From Bin87 sp965222895 (GTDB taxonomy: Bacteria; Chloroflexota; Dehalococcoidia; Lucifugimonadales; UBA3495), in NCBI GenBank assembly GCA_965222895.1, contig CBDCVB010000002.1:1550001-1614000 (forward strand): a stretch of DNA of 64,000 nucleotides. Reading direction: 5' to 3'. A model generated the notes under the pieces. It was not told where the DNA came from, made no database searches, and saw only the letters and a list, made by a program, of their open reading frames with translations. Of this stretch, positions 30,677-39,311 are shown one piece after another. Each line of letters begins with the position of its first letter. Position 1 is the stretch's first letter. The translations under genes and the position numbers were made by a program.

Positions 30677-31687
30677 ATGCTGACACCAGCGGATGTTCCC
30701 AATCTTTCCAAATCCGACCTGCTGGAATTCTACCGGCAGATGAAGCTCATCCGCGAGTTTGAGCGAGAGTCGGAACGGCAGTACACACGAGGCAACATCA
30801 AGGGCTTTTTGCACGTTTACAACGGCGAAGAAGCCATCGCGGTGGGTGCCATCAACACCCTGCGACCCGACGATTACGTGGTAACACACTACCGCGACCA
30901 CGGCCAGGCCCTGGTGCGCGGCATTACCAGCAACGAAGTGATGGCTGAGTTGATGGGCAAGGCCACCGGGTGCAGCAAGGGCAAAGGCGGCTCCATGCAC
31001 ATGTTCAGTTCCGAGCTGAACTTCATGGGCGGCTACGCCATCGTGGGCGGACAGATGCCCATTGCCGCCGGCATCGCACTGGCGGTGCAATATCGCGGCG
31101 GCGATCAGGTGGCGTTGTGCTTCTTCGGGGACGGCGCCGTCAACGAGGGCGAATTCCACGAGGCAATGAACCTGGCGGCCATCTGGAAACTGCCGGTGAT
31201 TTTCTTCTGCGAGCACAACCTCTACGGCATGGGCGCTTCGTCCCAGGAAACCCTGGTGATGTGGGATTCGTTGCACGAAATGGCCGCCGCTTACGGCATG
31301 GCGCGCTACGAGGTGGACGGTAACGATGTAATCGCCGTGCGCGGTTTGATGCAAAAGGTGAACGCCGAAGTCAGGTCGGGCACCGGGCCGGCGTTCATCG
31401 TCGCCAAAACCTATCGCCTGCGCGGACACTCGGTCGCCGACCCGGCCAACTATCGGCCCGATGCCGAGGTAGAATACTGGATGTCCCGCGACCCAATTCC
31501 CCGCTTTCGCGACTGGCTAACCGAGGAAGGCATCGCCACCGTCGAGGATTTTGAAGAAATCGACGCCAGCGTTGAGGAGGAAGTCGTCCAGGCCGCGGAA
31601 TTCGGTGAATCATCTCCCTGGCCGGCTCCTGAAGCATTGTACGAAGGCGTTTACGCCGACCGACCGACCGAAGGTATCCCTGTTTAA
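30677..31687 (+). CDS. pdhA: pyruvate/acetoin-type dehydrogenase E1 component, alpha subunit
   Basis: A 336-residue ThDP subunit. The ThDP-binding motif is FFGDGAVNEGEFHEAMNLAA (about residue 150) with FFCEHNLYGMG completing it. RLRGHSVADPANYR is the phosphorylation-loop region. MHMFSSELNFMGGYAIVGGQ is typical of acetoin/pyruvate E1 alpha from Gram-positive-like complexes. GAGGAAGGG is the Shine-Dalgarno. It follows the E3 gene by 52 bp and precedes E1 beta. Pyruvate is the most likely substrate, but acetoin or branched acids cannot be excluded. Confidence 0.93.
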   Translation: MLTPADVPNLSKSDLLEFYRQMKLIREFERESERQYTRGNIKGFLHVYNGEEAIAVGAINTLRPDDYVVTHYRDHGQALVRGITSNEVMAELMGKATGCSKGKGGSMHMFSSELNFMGGYAIVGGQMPIAAGIALAVQYRGGDQVALCFFGDGAVNEGEFHEAMNLAAIWKLPVIFFCEHNLYGMGASSQETLVMWDSLHEMAAAYGMARYEVDGNDVIAVRGLMQKVNAEVRSGTGPAFIVAKTYRLRGHSVADPANYRPDAEVEYWMSRDPIPRFRDWLTEEGIATVEDFEEIDASVEEEVVQAAEFGESSPWPAPEALYEGVYADRPTEGIPV

Positions 31688-31766
31688 TCGTACTGCGTTT
31701 AGTCGTACTGCACTCCCAATCGGTTTGCATCAGATACCCGGATACTCTGCGACGAGAGGAAATACC

Positions 31767-32753
31767 ATGTCGGTCATCACATATCGGGACGCCGTTTCTA
31801 CCGCATTGCGCGAAGCCCTCGACGAAGACGAGCGCGTTTTCCTAATGGGCGAGGACATCGGCCCATACGGAGGCGCGTTCGCCGTTACGAAAGGGTTCTG
31901 GGAGCAGTACGGAGCAAGACGCATCAAGGATTCGCCCCTGGCTGAGTCGGTCATCGTCGGCGCCGGCGTGGGCGCGGCGATGGCTGGCCTCCGCCCGGTG
32001 GTCGAACTGATGACCATCAACTTCAGCCTGCTGGCCATGGACCAGATCGTCAACCACGCCGCCAAAATCCGATATATGTCGGGTGGCCAGTTCACCATCC
32101 CCCTGATCGTTCGCACTGTCACCGGCGCTGGCGCATCCGTTGGAGCCACCCACTCGCAGTCCTTCGAGGGTTGGTACGCATCCGTGCCCGGCCTCACGGT
32201 CGTCACACCCTCCACCCCACGCGATGTGATCGGTCTGTTCCGCACCTGCCGCGACCTCAACGACCCGGTGTTGTTTGTCGAACACATCCTGCTCTACAGC
32301 ACTCGAGGCGAGGCCCCAGAAACCGGCGATTTCCGCATTCCCATCGGCCAGGCAGACTTGCGGCGCACCGGCAAGGACATCACCATCTGCGGGTACTCTC
32401 GCATGGCCCTCATCGCCGAACAGGCCGCCGAGCTGCTGGCTCAGGATGGCATCGAAGCCGATGTCATCGACCTGCGCTGCCTTCGCCCACTGGACATGGA
32501 AACCCTGGTCAACTCGGTGAAAAAGACCCACCATGCCCTCATGGTGGAAGAAACCACCCGCCTGGGCGGATTTGCCGGCGAATTGGTGTCGCAAATTCAG
32601 GAACAAGCCTTCGACTATTTGGACGCGCCGGTGGGCCGTATCGCCGGCGCCGAAGTGCCCATGCCCTACTCGTTCCCGCTGGAGCAGCTCGCGATACCCG
32701 ATGCCCAACGCGTGGCTGCCGCTGCCCGCAAGGTTCTGAACCGGCCGGCATAG
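31767..32753 (+). CDS. pdhB: pyruvate/acetoin-type dehydrogenase E1 component, beta subunit
   Basis: A 328-residue transketolase-like subunit completing the E1 heterotetramer. The start is ITYRDAVSTALREALDEDER with FLMGEDIGPYGGAFAVTKG. The catalytic cofactor-activating Glu is in this N-terminal segment. RIKDSPLAESVIVGAGVG and GVTHSQSFEGW-like GATHSQSFEGWYA are family signatures, followed by the C-terminal transketolase domain. ATG 31767 is preceded by GAGAGGAAA; a longer frame from 31551 overlaps the E1 alpha gene and is rejected. Confidence 0.94.
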   Translation: MSVITYRDAVSTALREALDEDERVFLMGEDIGPYGGAFAVTKGFWEQYGARRIKDSPLAESVIVGAGVGAAMAGLRPVVELMTINFSLLAMDQIVNHAAKIRYMSGGQFTIPLIVRTVTGAGASVGATHSQSFEGWYASVPGLTVVTPSTPRDVIGLFRTCRDLNDPVLFVEHILLYSTRGEAPETGDFRIPIGQADLRRTGKDITICGYSRMALIAEQAAELLAQDGIEADVIDLRCLRPLDMETLVNSVKKTHHALMVEETTRLGGFAGELVSQIQEQAFDYLDAPVGRIAGAEVPMPYSFPLEQLAIPDAQRVAAAARKVLNRPA

Positions 32754-32879
32754 CATCAGTGATGCTACCTTGGGAATATTGACCTGGATCTTCGTGGGTG
32801 CGTGGTTCGGCATCTTCGATCCGATACCCTGATGTTCTAACGCACCCGACCCGTTGTAAGAACAAAAAAGGAGGACTCC

Positions 32880-34097
32880 GTGGCTACCAACATTGTGATG
32901 CCGCAAATGGGCTACGATATGCGGGAAGGCACCGTCGTTCGCTGGTACAAACAGGAAGGCGAGACGGTGGACCGGGGCGAAGTCATCGCCGACATCGAAA
33001 CCGACAAGGCCACGGTGGAGTTTGAAGCCTACGCCGGTGGTGTGCTGGGCCGAATCGTAGCCGAGGCCGGTGTCGCCGTGCCCGTGGGCAACCTCATCGC
33101 CATCATCACCCAGCCCGGAGAGGCGGTCCCTGACGCGCCGGAGCCGCCCGCCCCGGCTGCTGAACCCGCCCCGGCCGCAGCGCCTGCTCCCGCTCCTGCG
33201 GCAGCTCCCTCAACGCCCGCCCGCGCGCCGTCAGCAGATGGCGAAGTGCGCGCTTCCCCCATCGCCCGCCGTTTGGCCCGCGAACAGGGTATCGACTTGT
33301 CCCTCTTGACCGGGACCGGCCCCAACGGGCGCATCGTAGAATCGGACGTGCTCAACTACCAACCCGCCCCCGCGGTTGTGGCCCCGGCAGCAGCGGCGGC
33401 TGCCGCCGCGCCGGCCGACTCTCGCATCGAACTTACCCGGATGCGTCAGACCATCGCCCGGGTTACCGCTGACAGCAAGGCTACCGCGCCCCATTTCTAC
33501 GTAACCGCGGAAATCGACATGGGCAAGGCAATGGCGCTGCGCCGCGACGTGAACGATGCCGCCGACCCCGACAATCGCGTGTCGGTCAATGACCTCATGG
33601 TCAAAGCGTGTGCCCTGGCCCTGGCCCAGCACCCCAAGTTCAACTCATTCTTCCGCGGCGACCACCTGGAAGTCCACGGCGCAATGAACATCGGCATCGC
33701 CATTGCGCTGGCCACCGGGTTGATCCTGCCCGGCGTCAGCAACTGCGAGAGCAAGAGCCTGCTGCAAATCGCCACTGCCACCAAAGACCTCATCGACCGC
33801 GCCAACAACGGTTCGCTTCGCAACGACGAATACAGTGGCACCACGTTCAGCATCAGCAATATGGGTATGTTCGACGTGGAGAGTTTCACCGCCATCATCT
33901 ATCCGCCCCACGCGGCCATCCTCGCCGTGGGCAGCGTCAAGGAGCAGCCGGTCGTTCGCGCCGGCGAGCTCGCAGTTGGTCAGATGATGAAAGCCACCCT
34001 CTCCACCGACCACCGGGTCGCCGACGGCGCGGAGGCAGCCGTGTTCCTCATGGAAATCAAACGGGTCCTGGAAAACCCGGTCGCCTTGCTTTTGTAA
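32880..34097 (+). CDS. pdhC: dihydrolipoamide acyltransferase (E2)
   Basis: A 405-residue protein. One N-terminal lipoyl domain has its lysine in DIETDKATVEF (about residue 42). An Ala/Pro-rich linker follows, then an E1/E3-binding domain (RASPIARRLAREQGIDLSLL, GTGPNGRIVESDV), a second linker and the catalytic core ending in TLSTDHRVADGAEAA with the HxxxDG active site. The start is GTG 32880, preceded by a strong AAGGAGGA. It ends the E3-E1alpha-E1beta-E2 operon. Only one lipoyl domain is present. Confidence 0.95.
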   Translation: MATNIVMPQMGYDMREGTVVRWYKQEGETVDRGEVIADIETDKATVEFEAYAGGVLGRIVAEAGVAVPVGNLIAIITQPGEAVPDAPEPPAPAAEPAPAAAPAPAPAAAPSTPARAPSADGEVRASPIARRLAREQGIDLSLLTGTGPNGRIVESDVLNYQPAPAVVAPAAAAAAAAPADSRIELTRMRQTIARVTADSKATAPHFYVTAEIDMGKAMALRRDVNDAADPDNRVSVNDLMVKACALALAQHPKFNSFFRGDHLEVHGAMNIGIAIALATGLILPGVSNCESKSLLQIATATKDLIDRANNGSLRNDEYSGTTFSISNMGMFDVESFTAIIYPPHAAILAVGSVKEQPVVRAGELAVGQMMKATLSTDHRVADGAEAAVFLMEIKRVLENPVALLL

Positions 34098-34108
34098 CAA
34101 CCCTGTCA

Positions 34109-34309
34109 ATGTTCACAGTTGCTCGAACGTGGTACGGGAAGATACGAAACGTCCTGGTCAGATTGCTGATTTTGCTGGCGACGCCGCAGGAAGACGACCG
34201 AACCGCTATCTGGAGTATTCCCCAACCGCTGGGGGCCATCTACTTTGCCGTGTTCATCGGAGCCTCTCTGGGGACAATTTACGAGATTGTGCAACTGCGG
34301 AGCTCCTAA
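34109..34309 (+). CDS. small single-span membrane protein, 66 aa
   Basis: Unrecognised. A basic, amphipathic N-terminal part (VARTWYGKIRNVLVRLLILL) and a hydrophobic segment (LGAIYFAVFIGASLGTIYEI) likely to cross the membrane. It starts 11 bp after the E2 stop. The same frame stays open after its TAA for about 50 more codons into the next small protein's hydrophobic segment, so a single longer gene interrupted by TAA at 34307 is possible. Confidence 0.5.
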   Translation: MFTVARTWYGKIRNVLVRLLILLATPQEDDRTAIWSIPQPLGAIYFAVFIGASLGTIYEIVQLRSS

Positions 34310-34465
34310 TACTGCGGTTTTGTATGGACTTTCGCCGCCGCAACAAAGCAAGATTGCCTGTCAACCTGGAATTTCCTTTTACGAGAGATTGCAACCGAAT
34401 TTGCCCCTACCGGAGTCGGCATCGCCATTGGTACACTGATAGCATTGCAAGGAGTTGCCCTGATT

Positions 34466-34648
34466 ATGGCTATCTACCAATTCTTAACCAACGTACTCAC
34501 CAAACCGGTGATCGAAAGGCACGCCGCCAGAGGCCGTGCGGCGGGGATGACGGAGGCAAACCGTCGGTGGGATGAGTGGCTGCAACGGCGGACTGACGCC
34601 GAAGCCGACGGCCGGCCTTTCGACGAGCCACCACCCAGCAAATCCTGA
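34466..34648 (+). CDS. small coiled-coil protein, tandem copy 1
   Basis: A 60-residue product starting MAIYQFLTNVLTKPVIERH, then a charged Arg/Ala/Glu helix and a Pro-rich end (FDEPPPSKS). AAGGAG lies about 11 bp before ATG 34466. Upstream in the same frame the codons spell a membrane-like segment (GVGIAIGTLIALQGVALIM), so the real start may be earlier, at a non-ATG codon, giving a membrane-anchored protein. It is a paralogue of the next gene. Function unknown. Confidence 0.55.
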   Translation: MAIYQFLTNVLTKPVIERHAARGRAAGMTEANRRWDEWLQRRTDAEADGRPFDEPPPSKS

Positions 34649-34670
34649 TTTTCACGGAGTTGCCCTGATC

Positions 34671-34904
34671 ATGGCTATCTACCAGTTCATCACCAACACA
34701 TTCACCAAACCTATGATCGAAAGGCGTACCGCAGCCGCCAAAGCTGAGGCTAAATCCCAAGGCATGGCCCAAGGCCGAGCCGAAGCCGACCGGCTGTGGC
34801 GGGAATGGAACCAACGCCGTATTGACGCCGCAGCCAACAACCTCCCATTCGACGAGCCACCACCACCAATCTTGATTAATCGGAGGCCAGCATGGCACAA
34901 ATGA
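34671..34904 (+). CDS. small coiled-coil protein, tandem copy 2
   Basis: A 77-residue paralogue of the preceding gene: MAIYQFITNTFTKPMIERR, then a longer Ala/Glu/Arg helix (AEAKSQGMAQGRAEADRLW) and FDEPPPPIL. The ribosome-binding region GGAGTTGCCCTGATCATGGC is almost the same as in copy 1 (GGAGTTGCCCTGATTATGGC), so the duplication includes the translation signal. Its 3' end overlaps the ThDP gene start by 13 bp. Function unknown. Confidence 0.6.
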   Translation: MAIYQFITNTFTKPMIERRTAAAKAEAKSQGMAQGRAEADRLWREWNQRRIDAAANNLPFDEPPPPILINRRPAWHK

Positions 34905-36532
34905 CCGGCGGCCAGGCCGTGGTCGCATCGCTGCACGCCCAGGGCGTCGATACCGTTTTCGGCATCATCTCGGTACACACCCTTGACCTGTTCGACGCGC
35001 TCTTCGACCGGCAGGACGACGTGCGCTTCATCGGGGGGCGGCTGGAACTGGGCTGCGGCTACATGGCCGACGGGTACTCCCGCGCCACCGGCAAGCCGGG
35101 TGTCCTGCTCACCAGTACCGGCCCCGGCGCCGCCGACTCGGTGGGCGCGATGGGAGAAGCCTATTTCTCGGCGTCGTCCATACTGCAGGTAACCACCAAC
35201 GTTGAAGCTGAGTTCATTGGCACCGGCAAGATGGCCACCCACGAAACCAAAGACCAGCTGGGAATGTTCTCCGCCGTCACCGACTGGAACGCCCAAATCG
35301 GACAGATTGAATCCATCCCCGACCACTTTGTGGAAGCCTTCGTCCGTTTCCAGGAACGCCGTCCGCGCCCCATCGAGCTGGAGGTGCCCACCGACCTGCT
35401 GGGCCAGTTCGCCGATGTGGAGGTGCTTCAACCGCGGGAACCCCAGGTGCCCCAAGGCGACCCGGTGCAGGTGGAACGGGCCTGGAACCTGCTCCGCGAC
35501 GCCAAACGCCCGGTGATTTTCCTCGGCGAGGAAATCCACACCACCGGCGGCGCAGATGACATAATCCGCCTCGCCGAACGACTTGGCGCCGCCGTGGTAA
35601 CCGGCGACGGCGCCAAGGGCACCTTCCCCGAAAACCATCCGCTGTCATTGGGCATGGCCCTGGGCAACCGCATCTGGGGACAAAACCCGGTGCTGGACTG
35701 GCTCGGCGAGTGCGACGTTGCGCTGGTGCTCGGCTGTAATCTCCCCTATCGGTCCACCTCCGGCGTGGGCCTCAAGCTCCCGAAAACCATCGTCCACGTC
35801 CTGCTGGATGGCGAATACATCGGCAAGAACTACGAGACCGAGGTGCCCATCGCCGCCAACAGCGGCGCCGTAGTGCGCCAGTTCCTCAACGCCGCCGGCG
35901 ACACCGACATCTGCGCCAGCGATGCCTACCGTCGTGAAGTCGCGGAGCTGAGGGAGCAAGTCTACGCAGGACTCAAGGAGCAATGGGGGCCCGAGCTCCG
36001 CGCCTGGGAATCCATCAGGTCGGTCATCCCGGACGATACCATCTTCTCCCTGGATGCCACCGTGCCGGCGAACCGCGCCGTGCGCTGCCTCCGGATGAAC
36101 CGCCCGCGCAGCTATATGTACCCCCACGGCTGGGCCGGTCTCGGTTTCGGGTTCCCGGCAGCAATGGGCGCCAAGGTGGGCCGGCCCCAATCCCCCGTCA
36201 TTTGCGTAACCGGAGACGGCGGCTTCCAGTACAACGCCCAGGAGTTGGGCACTGCCGTGCAGTACGGCATCAACCCCATCGTGATGGTCTTCAACGACAG
36301 CGCCTGGGGGGTGTTGAAGGGTTACCAGAAAGACCGTGGCAGCCGCCAGATGGCAACCGATCTGGTCAACCCCGACTTCGTCAAACTGTTCGATTCCTAC
36401 GGCATTGGCGGCACGCGCGTCCACGACGTCAGTGAGATGACCCACGCCGTGCAGGATGCCGTCAGCGCTGACAAAATCCACCTCATCGAAGTCGTCATGC
36501 CCGATGGATTCCCGGCTTTCTGCGCCGGATAA
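34892..36532 (+). CDS. ThDP-dependent enzyme, acetolactate synthase-like
   Basis: A 546-residue three-domain thiamin-diphosphate enzyme. The activating Glu is in GGRLELGCGYMADGYSR, in place of the usual HEQ. The ThDP motif is VTGDGGFQYNAQELG...FNDSAWG. DSVGAMGEAYFSASSILQVT fits the pyrimidine domain and VIFLGEEIHTTGGADDI the central domain. No separate small regulatory subunit follows, so it is unlikely to be the biosynthetic acetolactate synthase. It follows the small coiled-coil genes with overlap. The reaction is not fixed; a 2-keto-acid decarboxylase or sulfoacetaldehyde-type enzyme is possible. Confidence 0.88.
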   Translation: MAQMTGGQAVVASLHAQGVDTVFGIISVHTLDLFDALFDRQDDVRFIGGRLELGCGYMADGYSRATGKPGVLLTSTGPGAADSVGAMGEAYFSASSILQVTTNVEAEFIGTGKMATHETKDQLGMFSAVTDWNAQIGQIESIPDHFVEAFVRFQERRPRPIELEVPTDLLGQFADVEVLQPREPQVPQGDPVQVERAWNLLRDAKRPVIFLGEEIHTTGGADDIIRLAERLGAAVVTGDGAKGTFPENHPLSLGMALGNRIWGQNPVLDWLGECDVALVLGCNLPYRSTSGVGLKLPKTIVHVLLDGEYIGKNYETEVPIAANSGAVVRQFLNAAGDTDICASDAYRREVAELREQVYAGLKEQWGPELRAWESIRSVIPDDTIFSLDATVPANRAVRCLRMNRPRSYMYPHGWAGLGFGFPAAMGAKVGRPQSPVICVTGDGGFQYNAQELGTAVQYGINPIVMVFNDSAWGVLKGYQKDRGSRQMATDLVNPDFVKLFDSYGIGGTRVHDVSEMTHAVQDAVSADKIHLIEVVMPDGFPAFCAG

Positions 36533-36556
36533 TTAACGCTACCCGTAATATACCCG

Positions 36557-37993
36557 ATGCCCCAATCGTCGCCCGGCTCTACTGGCCGGCACCGCCGCAT
36601 CTACCCGCTCTCACCGCGCGACCTCACGGCGGAACAAATCGCCGTAACCTTCGCGATGACCTCGCGCCGGCCCGAACCGTTCGATGAAATTGCACAGCAG
36701 GTCAGCTCAGAACGGGCTGCCGATTTCAACGAACGCTGGGTGGTCGGTTACGGCCACGCCTCCGTCGCCGAGCACGCCGTTATCCATCTGGCCGTGGAAA
36801 ATATATCGCGCCTGGCCGGCGACGTCCTGGAAGACAACCGGCTGGCGTCATTCACCGAAAAATCATCCCGCTATCAGGTCATTGACGCAGACAGCTTCTG
36901 GGTGCCTGCGGAACTAGCTGCCCGGCCAGCATTGCAGAACCAATACATTGCGGCTTGTCGTGGCCTGTTTGACACCTACGCCTCACTGCTGGAAGGTGTT
37001 AACGCCCACCTGCGCACCCAAATGCCGCAGCGGGAGAACGAGCGGGACGGCAGCTATTCCCTGCGCCGGCGGCGGCTCGCCACCGACGCCTGCCGCGCCA
37101 TCCTGCCCGCCGCCACCCTGACCAACGTGGGCCTTACCGCCAACGCCCGCACCTTGGAACACGCCATCACCAAGCTGATGTCCTCCGGCCTGGCCGAAGC
37201 GCGTGACATCGGCATCGAACTGCGCGATCAGGGCCGGGAAATTGCGCCCACCCTAGTCAAATACGCCGACCACAATCCCTATGTCGCCGAACGCCAGCGG
37301 GCGAAATCCATCGAACCAGCCAGCCGCGCAGCCGACTCGGACATATCGGTGCGGTTGTTAGATTACGACCGCGACGCGCCACGCAAGCTGGCGGCGGCGC
37401 TGCTGTTCAGAAACGGCAGCGATTATGCCGACGCCCTGGCACGCGCCGACGCCATGACGCCGGACGACCAACTCGCTATCGTCAACGCGGCGGTTATCAA
37501 CATCGGCCCCCACGACTCCGCGCCCCGTGAATTCGAACTGGCCGGTTACACCTTCGAGTTCACTTTCGACTACGGAGCCCTGCGGGAGTTTCGCCGCCAC
37601 CGGATGCAAACCTATTTGTCCCAGCCACTGACAGTAGCCAACGGGTACGACCTGCCGCCGCTGGTTCACGAGGCCGGCCTGGCTGGTCGGTTCGCCGATG
37701 CCGTTGCGGTAGCCGAGCGGAGTTTCCAGAGCGTCGGGGAAGCATTCCCCACCGTTGCCCAATACCTGGTAACTCATGCGCACCGACAACGCGTGGTGTC
37801 CCGCATGAATCTCCGCGAGTGCTACCACCTGTTCAACCTGCGCTCGTCCCGTCAGGCCCACGAATCAATTCGCCAGCCGGTTGTTGAGGCCATGCGTCAA
37901 GCCGTTGCGGTGCAACCCGAACTGTTCCGCCACCTGCGGCTCAGGGGTGCGCCGGACTGGTGGCCCTTCCCGCGGGAATCGGCGGGCCAATAG
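36557..37993 (+). CDS. thyX: ThyX, flavin-dependent thymidylate synthase, two-domain form
   Basis: A 478-residue protein, twice the length of ordinary ThyX. The first half has GYGHASVAEHAVIHLAVENI and NRLASFTEKSSRYQ, where the usual RHR is replaced but the SxRY end is kept. The second half has DYGALREFRRHRMQTYLSQP with an intact RHR (about residue 345), then NGYDLPP and VSRMNLRECYHLFNLRSS. The two halves appear to share the motif between them, so one chain probably forms what is normally a dimer interface. It makes dTMP from dUMP with FAD and folate. It starts 24 bp after the ThDP gene. Confidence 0.92.
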   Translation: MPQSSPGSTGRHRRIYPLSPRDLTAEQIAVTFAMTSRRPEPFDEIAQQVSSERAADFNERWVVGYGHASVAEHAVIHLAVENISRLAGDVLEDNRLASFTEKSSRYQVIDADSFWVPAELAARPALQNQYIAACRGLFDTYASLLEGVNAHLRTQMPQRENERDGSYSLRRRRLATDACRAILPAATLTNVGLTANARTLEHAITKLMSSGLAEARDIGIELRDQGREIAPTLVKYADHNPYVAERQRAKSIEPASRAADSDISVRLLDYDRDAPRKLAAALLFRNGSDYADALARADAMTPDDQLAIVNAAVINIGPHDSAPREFELAGYTFEFTFDYGALREFRRHRMQTYLSQPLTVANGYDLPPLVHEAGLAGRFADAVAVAERSFQSVGEAFPTVAQYLVTHAHRQRVVSRMNLRECYHLFNLRSSRQAHESIRQPVVEAMRQAVAVQPELFRHLRLRGAPDWWPFPRESAGQ

Positions 37994-38006
37994 TCGCCCG
38001 GGCCGC

Positions 38007-38123
38007 CTACGGGTCGGAGCAGTCCCTGGTAAATCCGCAATTGCGGCAGGTTATCTTGCAACTGCGTTCCTGCATCCGGGCGCCACAAATCTCGCAGTCC
38101 AGTCCGTCGTCGCGCGTTGGCAT
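38007..38123 (-). CDS. 38-residue zinc-ribbon protein
   Basis: Read on the minus strand: MPTRDDGLDCEICGARMQE, then RSCKITCRNCGFTRDCSDP and stop. Two CxxC pairs (CEIC and CRNC) plus extra cysteines make one zinc ribbon that is the whole protein. Short proteins ending in a CxxCGxxRDCSD-like tail are seen widely in bacteria; their role is unknown to me. It lies 57 bp after the anti-sigma factor gene on the same strand and converges on thyX. Its small size means it is easily missed by gene finders. Confidence 0.75.
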   Translation of the reverse strand: MPTRDDGLDCEICGARMQERSCKITCRNCGFTRDCSDP

Positions 38124-38180
38124 CGGCGCTGGTTTAGCCTCGGGCCGGTTGGTTGACACAATAATCCTCGCCCCGGTTGG

Positions 38181-39311
38181 CTAGCGATTCACGTTTGGTG
38201 GCATCGGCGGGCCGCCCAGGATTCGAGCCGTCAGGAACTTTTCGCCGTTCGGTGTGGTCGGCCCGTGTCGCTCGTCGGGCATCAGCGCCACTTCCTTGAA
38301 TTCGAACACGGACTCAACCATTTCCAGCGACAGGACGCTGTTACCGTCGTCGTCGTTGACGAAGATGCGGCCCACCAGCATCTGTTTGTCGGCGCGCACG
38401 AGCCAAACCTGGTAGGAATCCGCGGGCATCCCCGATACCATCAGAACGGCTTGTTGCCCGGTGGGGTCAACAATCAGCACTCCTTTGGAGGTGGGTTCCG
38501 TCCCCATGGGCGATGTCATCGGCAGCTTCTTGGCATCAGTCTGCAAGGCCATCATGGTTGCTTCCACCACGTCGGCCATCTCCTGCTTCACCAAATCAAC
38601 CTGTTCGGCTGCTGCCACGGCTGCCGGATCGCTGCTGGACATTCCTCCGTACGATGCTCCCGCCGCCCCCGGAGCGTCGCTGCTGGCGGGGAGCGCGGAA
38701 AGCGGCGCACCCCTCTTTGGCAGATTGTCCTGGGTGCCCGACGGCTCCCCGGCAGCCACGTTTCCGCCAGCAACACTGCGCGCTGATACGGCGTCGGGCT
38801 CAATATTGACAATGGACTGGGTAGCGGACGCGGTAGATGGCGTCATCGCCGCTTCTGCCGAAACCGTCTGCAACGCCGCGGTCAGCTGGTCAATCTCGTG
38901 ATCATTGGCCACGATTATCCCGATAGCGCCGGCCAGCATCAGGCTCAGCACGCCGATGGCAGCAGGAGCCAGCCAGCGTCGCAACCGGCGCGTCGACCAT
39001 CGCGAGTCGGGAGGCGATAGAACCGCCAGGGGTCGAACCGCGTTGGCCGGCTGCGTCGCCGTTGACAGGACGCGGGTCTTGAGGTCGGGCGGCAACGGTG
39101 TCTCCGGCGCGGCGCTCGCCAATCGGGCGGCCATCTCCTGGAAACCGACCAGCACTTCCTGACAATGGAAGCACTGCACCACGTGCTGGGCTACCGCCTG
39201 AAACTCCGGGCCGTCCAGTGCGTTCAGCGCAAAGGCAGCAAGCTCCTCCTCCGGATGCTCCGGCGGATGTTCCGACCCGCCGTTGGGGAAACCAAAATCC
39301 TCAGGCAACAT
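38181..39311 (-). CDS. anti-sigma factor with zinc-binding N-terminus and RskA-like C-terminus
   Basis: A 376-residue single-span membrane protein. The cytoplasmic N-terminus holds an H-x3-C-x2-C zinc anti-sigma motif (HVVQCFHCQ). One transmembrane helix follows (LAPAAIGVLSLMLAGAIGII, about residues 115-135), then a long Ala/Ser-rich extracytoplasmic linker and a C-terminal RskA-type domain (GVLIVDPTGQQAVLMVSGMP, YQVWLVRADKQ). It overlaps the sigma factor gene by 11 bp. It should hold the sigma factor inactive until an envelope signal releases it. Confidence 0.9.
   Translation of the reverse strand: MLPEDFGFPNGGSEHPPEHPEEELAAFALNALDGPEFQAVAQHVVQCFHCQEVLVGFQEMAARLASAAPETPLPPDLKTRVLSTATQPANAVRPLAVLSPPDSRWSTRRLRRWLAPAAIGVLSLMLAGAIGIIVANDHEIDQLTAALQTVSAEAAMTPSTASATQSIVNIEPDAVSARSVAGGNVAAGEPSGTQDNLPKRGAPLSALPASSDAPGAAGASYGGMSSSDPAAVAAAEQVDLVKQEMADVVEATMMALQTDAKKLPMTSPMGTEPTSKGVLIVDPTGQQAVLMVSGMPADSYQVWLVRADKQMLVGRIFVNDDDGNSVLSLEMVESVFEFKEVALMPDERHGPTTPNGEKFLTARILGGPPMPPNVNR

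Noticed and set aside
34892..36532. Biosynthetic acetolactate synthase (ilvB) for this and the other two ThDP genes
   Set aside because: None has an adjacent ilvN/ilvH regulatory subunit or ilvC. The altered RLEL glutamate context here and the benzoylformate-like features at 6802 point to other 2-keto-acid chemistry.
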